A stretch of DNA of 37,213 nucleotides from Clostridiaceae bacterium BRH_c20a (GTDB lineage: Bacteria > Bacillota > Peptococcia > Peptococcales > BICA1-8): positions 1-37,213 of the forward strand of contig LADT01000063.1 of the NCBI GenBank assembly GCA_000961765.1, read 5' to 3'. Under the pieces are notes generated by a model. It saw only the letters and a list, made by a program, of their open reading frames with translations, was not told the origin of the DNA and ran no database searches. Both the position numbers and the translations under genes were made by a program. Numbering within the stretch: the stretch's first letter is position 1; each line of letters begins with the position of its first letter. Positions 24,417-32,341 of this stretch are shown here, one piece after another.

Positions 24417-26138
24417 ATGAGTGCAACTTATCAAACAGATGTGTTAGTTATTGGTTCTGGTGGTGCAGGCTGTCGTGCTGCTTTGGAGGCCTTTAGAGCC
24501 GGTGCGGATGTTATTATTGTAGCTAAAGGTGCTTTTGGGAAAAGCGGAACCACTGCCTTTAGAGTAGCTGACACTGCAGGTTATAATTTTGCAGATGGTA
24601 TTGTTGATCCTAACGATAGCCCAGAAATACACTACCAAGACATAATTAAAGCCGGCCTTGGTATGACCTATGAGGAGCTAGCTAAGATTTTAAGTGAAGA
24701 AGCAATGGAAACAGGGCCCTATTTAGAAGGATTAGGAGTTGAATTTCAAAAGGATCCCTCTACTGGACGCTATATTGAAGTTCGGGGTTGTTTCTCTACA
24801 AAACCTCGTATGCACGTATTAAAGGATCATGGAGAACCGATAATTAAGGCTTTAGAAAAGGAGATTAATGGTCATCCAATTAAAATTCATGAACATACGA
24901 TGATTACTAAGTTACTTGTATCTAATGGTACTTGTTTTGGCGCTGTTGGTTTAGACAAGGAAGGTGAACCAGTAGTTTTCCAAGCTAAGACAGTGATTAT
25001 TGCTGCTGGTGGAGCGGGCCAACTTTTTAAATATACTCTTACACCACCGGATATAACAGGTGATGGTTATGCTTTAGGTTTAAGTGCCGGAGCTGACTTA
25101 GTTAATATGGAATATATGCAAGTAGTTGTAGGAACCGTAAATCCAACTAAAAATCAGCTAAACGCATTTTTATGGTGTGCTAGACCCAAATTATTGAATG
25201 GTTCTGAGGAAGAGTTCTTAGGTAATTATCTTCCAGAGGGAATGACTGAAGACATGGTAATGGAAGCAAAGTCAACCCACTTTCCTTTTAGTACACGAGA
25301 TAACTCAAGGTTTATAGAGATAGCAATTCAGAAAGAAATTCTGGAAGGTCGTGGCACTGCTCAGAGTGGAGTATATGTAGATTTAACAGGAATTAATGAT
25401 GAAGTTGTAAATACTTTGCCTGATGATAGTCCTTTACCTAAAGTATGGCCAATAGTTAAAGAGTTTATGGCGCAAAGAGGTTTTAAAATCGAGACTGAAC
25501 CTATTCAGGTTGGTTGTTTTGCACATGCGATAAATGGAGGCTTAAAAATCGATGAATGGGGTCGCACGACAATATCCGGTTTATATGCTGCTGGTGAAGT
25601 GGCAGGAGGGCCACATGGTGCGGATCGTTTAGGCGGTAATATGCTTTTAACATGCCAAGTCTATGGGGCTAGAGCCGGCAAGGATGCTGCTTTAAAAGCA
25701 GACAGGAGTTCCTATAATCAAATACCTGAAGAACAGGTTAAAATAGAAATAGCTAGATTGCTAAAGATGAGTGGCGGAGAAGGTATGCAAAAAACAGATG
25801 AACTTAAAGCCCGACTACAGGATGCAATGTGGAAGGGAGTATTGGTTGTTAGAAGTGAAGAAAGTCTTAACAAAACTTTAGACGAATTAAAAAGTCTAAG
25901 AGAAGAAATTAATAATAGCTCCATCGCTAGCAAAGATGCGGTTAAAGCTACATTAGAGTTAGAGAACCTTATCGATATAGGTGAAGTTATTACAAGGGTG
26001 GCCCTTTTTCGGCGGGAGACCCGTGGTAGCCATTATCGAGAAGACTACCCAGAAATTGACCCAAAATGGGAAACTAAGCTTTTAGTTAGAAAAAATAGTG
26101 AAACAGGACTAGTAATTATTAAAGAAAATCAAAGTTAA
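24417..26138 (+). CDS. FrdA/SdhA-like FAD flavoprotein (block B)
   Basis: This 573-residue flavoprotein is a paralogue of the one at 14997. The FAD fold is DVLVIGSGGAGCRAALEAFR near the N-terminus, followed by GKSGTTAFRVADTAG, TGDGYALGLSAGADLVNMEY, GGPHGADRLGGNMLLTCQ and TRGSHYREDYPEIDP. It lacks a signal peptide, heme-binding CxxCH motifs, an FMN domain and a neighbouring Fe-S subunit, so it is expected to be soluble. Comparable single-subunit proteins include L-aspartate oxidase, but the succinimide-like LASNSL segment of that enzyme is replaced here by LGGNML. ATG 24417 follows AAGGGAG. Its position between a CoA-transferase and an acyl-CoA dehydrogenase suggests a redox step on the same substrate; the exact reaction is unknown. 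Confidence 0.86.
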   Translation: MSATYQTDVLVIGSGGAGCRAALEAFRAGADVIIVAKGAFGKSGTTAFRVADTAGYNFADGIVDPNDSPEIHYQDIIKAGLGMTYEELAKILSEEAMETGPYLEGLGVEFQKDPSTGRYIEVRGCFSTKPRMHVLKDHGEPIIKALEKEINGHPIKIHEHTMITKLLVSNGTCFGAVGLDKEGEPVVFQAKTVIIAAGGAGQLFKYTLTPPDITGDGYALGLSAGADLVNMEYMQVVVGTVNPTKNQLNAFLWCARPKLLNGSEEEFLGNYLPEGMTEDMVMEAKSTHFPFSTRDNSRFIEIAIQKEILEGRGTAQSGVYVDLTGINDEVVNTLPDDSPLPKVWPIVKEFMAQRGFKIETEPIQVGCFAHAINGGLKIDEWGRTTISGLYAAGEVAGGPHGADRLGGNMLLTCQVYGARAGKDAALKADRSSYNQIPEEQVKIEIARLLKMSGGEGMQKTDELKARLQDAMWKGVLVVRSEESLNKTLDELKSLREEINNSSIASKDAVKATLELENLIDIGEVITRVALFRRETRGSHYREDYPEIDPKWETKLLVRKNSETGLVIIKENQS

Positions 26139-26161
26139 GATTAAAAAGGAGGTTCAAAATA

Positions 26162-27304
26162 ATGAATTTCAATTTAAACGAAGAACAAAAAATGATTCGT
26201 GATATGGTTAGGCATTTTGCGGAAAACGAAATCAAACCTGTTGCAGATCAACTAGATCGGTCGGGGGAATTCCCTACAGAAATTATGAAGAAGTTATCTG
26301 AACTTGGGGTACTAGGTATACCCATTCCTGAAGAATATGGTGGCATAGGGTCAAGCTTCTTAAGTTATATAGTCGCTATTGAAGAATTGTCCCGTGCTTG
26401 TGCATCTACAGGTGTAATAGTTGAAACACATACATCATTAGGTTCGGAACCTATTCTAGATTTTGGAACTGAAGAACAAAAAAGAAAATATCTACCTCGC
26501 TTGGCAAGTGGACAGATTATTGGATCTTTTGGTTTAACGGAGTCAAATGCAGGGTCTGATGCAGCAGGAATGCAGACTTTTGCAGTTATAGATGGTGACG
26601 ATTATGTGATTAACGGGTCCAAGATATTTATTTCCAATGCAGGTATTGCTGATCTTACCATTCTTTTTGCGAAAACTGATAAAGAAAAAGGTGTTAAAGG
26701 TATCAGTGCATTTATTGTTGAAAAAAACACTCTCGGCTATATCGTTGGACCTCCTGAGGACAAATTAGGTATAAGAGCATCACAAACCTGTGCTTTAACA
26801 TTTGAGGATATGCGTATTCCTAGGGAAAACTTACTCGGAAAAGTTAATGAAGGTTTTAAAATTGCTATGCATACTTTAGATGGTGGTAGAATCGCTATTG
26901 CTGCCCAAGCCCTTGGAATAGCTCAAGCTGCTTTTGAAGCTGCTTCAGAATACTCTAAACAGCGTGTTCAATTTGGTCAGCCTATTGGTAAACTGCAAGG
27001 TATTCAGTGGCACATTGCTGATATGGCAACTGAAATTCAGGCTGCCCGTTTATTAACCTACCAAGCTGCTTGGTTAAAGGACCAAGGGTTAAGATACACT
27101 AAAGAAGCTGCTATGGCAAAACTTTTTGCATCAGAGGCTGCAAGTAGATTTACATCTAGAGCTATACAAGTTCATGGCGGCTATGGGTTTATGATGGAAT
27201 ACCCTGTACAAAGACATTACCGAGATGCTAAAATCACAGAAATTTATGAAGGTACTTCAGAAATTCAACGCATGGTAATTGCTAATAACGTTTTATTTAG
27301 ATAG
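26162..27304 (+). CDS. Acyl-CoA dehydrogenase 2 (block B)
   Basis: This is a 380-residue FAD-dependent acyl-CoA dehydrogenase. Key segments are FGLTESNAGSDAAG, VINGSKIFISNAGIADLTIL, FGQPIGKLQGIQWHIADMAT, IQVHGGYGFMMEYPVQRHYRDAKI and IYEGTSEIQR with Glu363 as the predicted catalytic base. This is the arrangement of butyryl-CoA and crotonobetainyl-CoA-type enzymes. AAAAGGAGG lies about 7 bases before ATG 26162. It is immediately followed by a gamma-carbonic-anhydrase-like gene, a crotonase and etfBA, so it probably works with that ETF. Whether it oxidises acyl-CoA or reduces enoyl-CoA cannot be read from the sequence; in an anaerobe either direction is possible. Confidence 0.93.
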   Translation: MNFNLNEEQKMIRDMVRHFAENEIKPVADQLDRSGEFPTEIMKKLSELGVLGIPIPEEYGGIGSSFLSYIVAIEELSRACASTGVIVETHTSLGSEPILDFGTEEQKRKYLPRLASGQIIGSFGLTESNAGSDAAGMQTFAVIDGDDYVINGSKIFISNAGIADLTILFAKTDKEKGVKGISAFIVEKNTLGYIVGPPEDKLGIRASQTCALTFEDMRIPRENLLGKVNEGFKIAMHTLDGGRIAIAAQALGIAQAAFEAASEYSKQRVQFGQPIGKLQGIQWHIADMATEIQAARLLTYQAAWLKDQGLRYTKEAAMAKLFASEAASRFTSRAIQVHGGYGFMMEYPVQRHYRDAKITEIYEGTSEIQRMVIANNVLFR

Positions 27305-27348
27305 GAAGAATGGAAGTTTTTAATCGAGTATAAGGAGTGACAATTGAA

Positions 27349-27861
27349 TTGAGATACAATGCAAAAGGAAAAATTCCAAAGATTTCAGAAGAGGCTATGG
27401 TGGTCGATGGTGCTTGTATTACCGGGGATGTGGAAGTTGGAGCGAAAACAACTATTTGGTATAACGCAGTAATTAGAGGGGATTTTGCTCCAATAAAAAT
27501 TGGAAGAGAAACCAGTATACAGGATTGTGTGGTAATTCATGGTGATCCAGGTGGCAGTGTTTCAGTTGGAGATCGCGTTACTTTGGGGCACGGTGCAGTA
27601 CTACATGGTTGTATTATAGAAGATGATGTAGTAATTGGGATGAATGCAGTAGTGCTTGATGAGGCAGTTGTAGAGAAAGGAAGTATTATCGGAGCAAACT
27701 CACTAGTTCGACGTGGACAACACATACAGGCGGGGGTCATAGCTGTAGGTAACCCGGTCAAGGTTATACGTTCACTTACAGAAGAAGAGAAGCAAGGTAT
27801 CCAAAAAGGTGTAGAACTGTATGTCGGTCTGATAAAACAATACAGCTCCTTAGAAGAGTAG
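27349..27861 (+). CDS. Gamma-carbonic-anhydrase-like hexapeptide protein (CaiE/PaaY-like)
   Basis: This 170-residue left-handed beta-helix protein has repeated hexapeptides, for example VEVGAKTTIWYNAVIRGD and IEDDVVIGMNAVVLDEAVVE. The three metal-binding histidines of gamma carbonic anhydrases are present: His64 in VIHGD, and His81 and His86 in LGHGAVLHGC. Relatives in acyl-CoA operons are CaiE (carnitine) and PaaY (phenylacetate); PaaY is reported to hydrolyse CoA thioesters. A repair or thioesterase role, or bicarbonate supply, is therefore possible. The start is uncertain: TTG 27349 gives 11-base spacing from AAGGAG (27332-27337), while GTG 27337 overlaps that site. The gene is embedded between an acyl-CoA dehydrogenase and a crotonase, both in the same direction. 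Confidence 0.85.
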   Translation: MRYNAKGKIPKISEEAMVVDGACITGDVEVGAKTTIWYNAVIRGDFAPIKIGRETSIQDCVVIHGDPGGSVSVGDRVTLGHGAVLHGCIIEDDVVIGMNAVVLDEAVVEKGSIIGANSLVRRGQHIQAGVIAVGNPVKVIRSLTEEEKQGIQKGVELYVGLIKQYSSLEE

Positions 27862-27879
27862 AAAATGGGGTGTATATAA

Positions 27880-28668
27880 ATGCAAGAACGCGAGTCAGTA
27901 GTTTTAGTTCAGAAGGATGGTCCTATATGTACTGTAAGTATTAATAATCGACCTCTAAATATACTTGATTTAGATGTAAGAGCAAAACTTTTAGAGGTTT
28001 TTCAGGAAATTAATAATGATATGGAAACAACAGTTGTTATTCTTGAAGGAATGGGTGGAAAAGCATTTTCTGTTGGTTCCAACATAAATGAGTTTCCATT
28101 AGCAGAAGGGGTCCAAGGTGGAATAGAAAAAGCGGAATTTGAACATAAATTACATAACTTATTAGAAGGATTACCCCAGGTAACTATAGCATGTATTAAT
28201 GGGTTTGCATTAGGTGGTGGCGGTGAATTAATGCTAAGCTGTGACATGAGAGTCGCGTCTGAACGTTCAGCATTTGGCTTCCCGGAAGTTAAATTAGGGG
28301 CTTTTCCCTGCTCGGGAGGTACCCAACGTTTGATGAGGGTAGTTGGGTATTCCAAAGCAAAGGAACTTATGTTTTTTGGAGATCCTATTGATGCAGCGGA
28401 AGCACTAAGACTTGGTTTAGTTAATAAAGTTGTACCTACAGATAAGTTAGAAGAAACAGTTAAAGGTATGGCAAATCGTTTAGCCGAAAAACCATTTGGG
28501 GCACTTAAGGCTATTAAGTCTAGTGTAAATGCAGGATTATGGGGAACAATGAAAGATGGTGTGGAAAAAGAAGTGGAGACATTCGGGGAACTTTTTAAAA
28601 CAAAAGATTTAATTGAAGGATTACAGGCTTTTAAGGAAAAACGTAAGCCTAATTTTAAAAACTGTTAG
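27880..28668 (+). CDS. Enoyl-CoA hydratase/isomerase (crotonase family)
   Basis: This 262-residue crotonase-fold enzyme has both catalytic glutamates of classical enoyl-CoA hydratase: Glu116 in GGGGELMLSCD and Glu136 in FGFPEVKLGAFP. They are exactly 20 residues apart, as in rat mitochondrial hydratase (Glu144/Glu164). The oxyanion-hole loop is SVGSNINEF and the family segment SGGTQRLMRVVG follows. It should hydrate a 2-enoyl-CoA to an (S)-3-hydroxyacyl-CoA, in contrast to the (R)-type MaoC proteins in the same window. ATG 27880 has an ATGGGGTGT-type site upstream. It lies 18 bases after the gamma-CA-like gene. CaiD-like racemase or dehydratase activity is an alternative reading from the operon layout. 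Confidence 0.91.
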   Translation: MQERESVVLVQKDGPICTVSINNRPLNILDLDVRAKLLEVFQEINNDMETTVVILEGMGGKAFSVGSNINEFPLAEGVQGGIEKAEFEHKLHNLLEGLPQVTIACINGFALGGGGELMLSCDMRVASERSAFGFPEVKLGAFPCSGGTQRLMRVVGYSKAKELMFFGDPIDAAEALRLGLVNKVVPTDKLEETVKGMANRLAEKPFGALKAIKSSVNAGLWGTMKDGVEKEVETFGELFKTKDLIEGLQAFKEKRKPNFKNC

Positions 28669-28724
28669 GGATAAAATCCTTTTAATTTTATAAAATTCAA
28701 AATACAAAGGGGAGGTAGAGCACT

Positions 28725-29510
28725 TTGAACATTATAGTTTTATTAAAACAAACCTTTGATACTGAAGCAAAAATTCAACTAGACAGTAATAATAATGTAA
28801 TTACAGATAATATTCAGTATATTATTAATCCGTATGATGAATTTGCTCTTGAAGAAGCTATTCGCATTAAGGAAAAATTGGGTGATGTTATAATTACCGT
28901 AGTGTCAATGGGGCCCCGAAAAGTAGAGGAGGCTTTACGACAAGCATTAGCAATGGGAGCAGATAAAAGTATTTTATTAAATGACGAGGTATTATTTGGC
29001 GGAGATGAACATACAGCAGCAGTAGCTCTTAGTCAAACAATAAAGCAGATACCCTATGACTTAATTATTGGTGGACAGGTAGCTATTGACGATGGTTCGG
29101 GGCAAGTAGCGATAAGAGTTGCAGAAATATTAGATATTCCTCAGGTTAATTTAGTTACTAAGCTTGATGTAGAAAATAATAAATTAGCTGCCCACAGGCA
29201 GGTAGAAGTAGGAACTGAAGTCATAGAAGTATTCTTACCTGCAATGATTACTGCTCAAAAAGGTTTAAATGAGCCAAGATATCCAGCCCTCAAAGGAATT
29301 ATGCAAGCCAAGAAAAAAGAATTAAAGATATTAGGGTTAGCAGATTTAGGTCTGACTGAAAACCAAGTTGGTTCTAATGGGGCCAATCTCAAGGTTATCT
29401 CTACCTTCCTTCCTGCCCCTAGAAATGCAGGTAGAATTTTGAGTGGTGAAATATCAGAAAATGTTCAAGAATTAGTTCGACTGCTGCGGGAAGAAGCGAA
29501 AATTATCTAA
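28725..29510 (+). CDS. etfB: Electron transfer flavoprotein, beta subunit
   Basis: This 261-residue EtfB/FixA protein starts at TTG 28725, 10 bases after GGGGAGG. It begins MNIIVLLKQTFDTEAKIQLD and has the AMP/FAD-binding core DLIIGGQVAIDDGSGQVAIRVAEILDIPQ and the recognition-loop region VEVFLPAMITAQKGLNEPRYPAL. It forms a heterodimer with EtfA next door and accepts electrons from acyl-CoA dehydrogenases. The VAIDDGSGQV stretch matches EtfB proteins that bind a second flavin or AMP; a bifurcating role cannot be settled by eye. It is co-directional with both acyl-CoA dehydrogenases, which are its probable partners. No ETF oxidoreductase gene is intact in the window, although a CCG-domain fragment lies at 1019. 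Confidence 0.95.
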   Translation: MNIIVLLKQTFDTEAKIQLDSNNNVITDNIQYIINPYDEFALEEAIRIKEKLGDVIITVVSMGPRKVEEALRQALAMGADKSILLNDEVLFGGDEHTAAVALSQTIKQIPYDLIIGGQVAIDDGSGQVAIRVAEILDIPQVNLVTKLDVENNKLAAHRQVEVGTEVIEVFLPAMITAQKGLNEPRYPALKGIMQAKKKELKILGLADLGLTENQVGSNGANLKVISTFLPAPRNAGRILSGEISENVQELVRLLREEAKII

Positions 29511-29556
29511 ATAATGTATAGAATTAATTAAAATTTAATAAGGAGGTTGTAGAGAT

Positions 29557-30546
29557 ATGTCTAAAGGAATATGGGTTTTTATCGAACTAAGGAACGCTAA
29601 AATTACAAATTCCAGCTATGAACTTCTGAGTGCCGGTAGAAAGTTTGCTGATAAGTTAGAACAAGATTTTACTGCTGTATTATTTGGATACAATATTGAA
29701 TCTTTAACCGATGCTATTGCACAATATGGAGTTGACAAGATAATTTTAGCTGATGATCCTAAGTTAGAAAAATACACAACAGATGCTTATGCTACAGTTC
29801 TTACAGACTTAATTAAAGCAAAACAACCGGAAACAGTATTTTACAGCCACTCAGCTTTAGTTAAAGATTTAGCTCCGAGAGTTGCAGAACGTCTAAAAAC
29901 AGGTGTCGCTACAGATTGTATAGGTGTTGAAATAAGTGATGATGGGCAGTTTAAATTTACAAGGGCTTTATATGCTGGTAAATTATTCAACCAGGTGTAT
30001 TCTCCTCATGCACGCCCTGTAATGGCTACTTTTCGTCCTAATGCCCTAGGAGTAGAAGACCCTTCAGGCGTTAGAAATGTGCAAATGGAAAAAGTTAAAG
30101 TTCAATTGAATCTGGAAAATTTAAGAACATTAGTAAAAGAAATTCTAGGTAAAGTTCAAAATAAAATGGATTTAACTGAAGCAGAAATTATAGTATCTGG
30201 TGGACGTGGAATGAAAGCTTCTGAGAACTTTAAGTTATTAGAGGAATTAGCAGAGGTTTTAGGCGGTGCAGTAGGTGCATCTAGGGCTGCTGTTGATTCG
30301 GGATGGAGAGATCATTCCAACCAAGTAGGTCAAACAGGTAAAACTGTTTCTCCCAAATTATATATTGCGTGTGGTATTTCAGGAGCAATTCAGCACTTAG
30401 CAGGCATGAATTCCTCTAGATTTGTAGTAGCTATCAATAAAGACCCAGAAGCAAATATTTTTAAAATTGCAGATTACGGGATTGTTGATGATTTATTCAA
30501 AGTTATACCACTTTTAACGGAAGAGTTTAAAAAAATGCAAGCCTAG
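29557..30546 (+). CDS. etfA: Electron transfer flavoprotein, alpha subunit
   Basis: This 329-residue EtfA/FixB protein has an N-terminal nucleotide-binding-like domain and a C-terminal FAD domain. The FAD domain carries IIVSGGRGMKASENF, LGGAVGASRAAVDSGW, HSNQVGQTGKTVSPKLYIACG, ISGAIQHLAGM and the terminal SRFVVAINKDPEANIFKIADYGIV, all highly conserved. It holds the main FAD and shuttles electrons between acyl-CoA dehydrogenases and a membrane or soluble acceptor. AAGGAGG lies about 13 bases before ATG 29557, and the gene follows etfB by 46 bases. There is no 4Fe-4S ferredoxin domain at the N-terminus, unlike some clostridial EtfA fusions. It is the last intact gene of block B before a decayed transporter gene. 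Confidence 0.95.
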   Translation: MSKGIWVFIELRNAKITNSSYELLSAGRKFADKLEQDFTAVLFGYNIESLTDAIAQYGVDKIILADDPKLEKYTTDAYATVLTDLIKAKQPETVFYSHSALVKDLAPRVAERLKTGVATDCIGVEISDDGQFKFTRALYAGKLFNQVYSPHARPVMATFRPNALGVEDPSGVRNVQMEKVKVQLNLENLRTLVKEILGKVQNKMDLTEAEIIVSGGRGMKASENFKLLEELAEVLGGAVGASRAAVDSGWRDHSNQVGQTGKTVSPKLYIACGISGAIQHLAGMNSSRFVVAINKDPEANIFKIADYGIVDDLFKVIPLLTEEFKKMQA

Positions 30547-30558
30547 GTTAATGAATAT

Positions 30559-30598
30559 GATCTATGTTCAAGTCGTCTAAGTGATCTGAATATAGATC
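30559..30598 (+). promoter_or_regulatory. Long-stem hairpin just after etfA
   Basis: GATCTATGTTCA (30559-30570) pairs with TGAATATAGATC (30587-30598) with one G-U wobble and a 16-base loop. It starts 12 bases after the etfA stop. There is no T-run, so it is probably a 3' end stabiliser or weak terminator, or a chance inverted repeat. Confidence 0.45.
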
Positions 30599-30614
30599 GA
30601 GTAAGGTTGTAAAT

Positions 30615-31306
30615 ATGATAAAGGCTTTCTTATCTAGGATTAATTTGCTACTTGGGGAGTATTAATATCTATTATTTTGTTTGCTGGTGTTTTGTCAATG
30701 CCATTATCTACTGGCTGCTCTCTTTACTAATTCTTAGCCCTTTTCCCCGGGCACTATTACTTGTATCTATTATTGAAGTGATTGCCCAAAAAAGAATTTT
30801 AATAAAAAAGATAAAGTCTCTGTTAGATTTGCTGTGTTTTCAGGTTCAACTGCCATCTTAATGATATTTTATACAGGAGATGTATTATTAAACGGTGCCG
30901 TGTCAAATTTATCGGGATATGTACTTTCTTGGAATCAATGGTTTATATATATGAGTATCCCCGGTTTTTTAGCATCAAGTTTAATGTTACTGTTATATCT
31001 AAAATTATTTCCCTTTACTGGGATTGGAATATAAATAAAGAATTAATTGAACATGATTTAACTAAATTAGGACCAATTTCACCCACAGAAAAGAAAAAGT
31101 TAATAGGGATAAGTTTGGCATTAGTATTATGGAAGCTAGATTTTATTCATGGTATTGGTCCAGCACCATTCTATTAGGTTCCGGCCAAGAGGCAGGATAT
31201 GGAGAAAGAGAAACAATTAAATCGGGATTCCGCTTACAGCTTTACTGTTTTTTATAGTATTTTTTGTTGAACTTCCTTGGTGGAGTTTTATAGGTCTGAT
31301 TCCTTA
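30615..31306 (+). pseudogene. Decayed DASS/SLC13-type transporter gene
   Basis: Several short frames read on from each other. Near 30615 they give MIKAFLSRINLLLG and VLISIILFAGVLSMPLST in shifted frames, then AVFSGSTAILMIFYTGDVLL with VSWNQWF-like SWNQWFIYMSIPGFLASSLM and LYLKLFP. After another shift come LTKLGPISPTEKKKLIGISL and LVLWKLDFIHGIGP. The order of a late transmembrane pair, an LFP exit, an LGPMS-EKK-like cytoplasmic loop and a following LW helix matches the divalent anion:sodium symporter family (SLC13/CitT). Total length is well short of the usual 450-500 residues, so internal deletions as well as frameshifts occurred. It may once have taken up a dicarboxylate for the pathway. Family assignment is moderate because no single long piece remains. 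Confidence 0.55.
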
Positions 31307-31337
31307 ATTAATTCTTATTAGTGAGGTGCATCAATAA

Positions 31338-32321
31338 ATGAAAATTGGCAGCCAACTTTTATATTTATCAAGGAAAGACATAGAGTCTCTACAATTACAG
31401 ATGAATGAAGTTATTAATGTTTTAGAAGAAGCGTTTATAGAAAAAGCCGAAAACCGAATAGAACTTCCTCCTAAAACAGGAATACGCCCTCAAAATAACG
31501 ATGCATTTATCAACGCTATGCTTTGTAGTATTCCGAAATTTAATGCAGCAGGAGTTAAGTGGGTTGCAGCTTACCCACAAAATAAGAGGAGAAATCTTCC
31601 TCAGATAACTGGACTTATAATTTTAAATTGTCCCGAGACCGGATTACCCTTAGCAATTATGGAAGGGAGTTTATTAACTGCTATCAGGACTGGTGCAGTT
31701 ACTGGTTTATCAGCTAAATATTTAGCTAAAAAAGATAGTAGTATCGCCTCAATTATCGGTTGTGGTGTGCAGGCAAGCACACAATTAGAAGCACTATTGG
31801 CAACAACGCCAGATTTACAATTAATAAAAACATATGATATTAACTCAGAGGCATTAGAACTGTTTAGTAGAAAAATGCAAGAACGATTTGGAGTTAATAT
31901 TGAATCTACTAATTCTGCCAAGGAAGCGGTTTTAGATAGTGATATTATTATTACTGCAGGTCCAATTCTGAAAAAACCTCAACCAACCATTGAAGCTTCC
32001 TGGTTAAAAGAAGGGTGTTTTGGTGCCCCTATTGATTATGATTCTTATTGGCATAAATGTGCCCTGGAATCTGCAGAACATATTTATGTTGATGATACAA
32101 CACAGTTTGAGTATTACAGAAGTCTTGGTTATTTCCAGGATGTTCCACCCGTATTTGGAGATTTGAGTCAGCTTATTTCAGGGAAAATTCCTGGTAGGTC
32201 CAATGAAAAGCAACGTTTGATTGCAATCAATTTGGGATTAGCATTAGAAGATATAGTTGTTGCTTCCAGAGTATACCAAATGGCTATTAATAAAGGAGTA
32301 GGCCAAATGCTTGAGATTTAA
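31338..32321 (+). CDS. Ornithine cyclodeaminase/mu-crystallin family NAD(P) enzyme
   Basis: This 327-residue protein contains GVKWVAAYPQN (Lys of the substrate pocket), LLTAIRTGAVTGLSAKYLA (conserved Arg) and the Rossmann entry SIIGCGVQASTQLEALL. IYVDDTTQFEYYRSLG, with the Asp that acts as base in ornithine cyclodeaminase, follows near residue 255. Family members include ornithine cyclodeaminase, alanine dehydrogenase of archaea, ketimine and pyrroline-2-carboxylate reductases and opine-type dehydrogenases. All handle imines or amino acids, so this gene does not obviously fit the acyl-CoA operon. ATG 31338 follows a GAGGTG site. An iron alcohol dehydrogenase begins 20 bases after its stop, and an IclR gene follows. 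The precise substrate cannot be assigned. Confidence 0.85.
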   Translation: MKIGSQLLYLSRKDIESLQLQMNEVINVLEEAFIEKAENRIELPPKTGIRPQNNDAFINAMLCSIPKFNAAGVKWVAAYPQNKRRNLPQITGLIILNCPETGLPLAIMEGSLLTAIRTGAVTGLSAKYLAKKDSSIASIIGCGVQASTQLEALLATTPDLQLIKTYDINSEALELFSRKMQERFGVNIESTNSAKEAVLDSDIIITAGPILKKPQPTIEASWLKEGCFGAPIDYDSYWHKCALESAEHIYVDDTTQFEYYRSLGYFQDVPPVFGDLSQLISGKIPGRSNEKQRLIAINLGLALEDIVVASRVYQMAINKGVGQMLEI

Positions 32322-32341
32322 TTTTGAGGGAGGAATAATGT

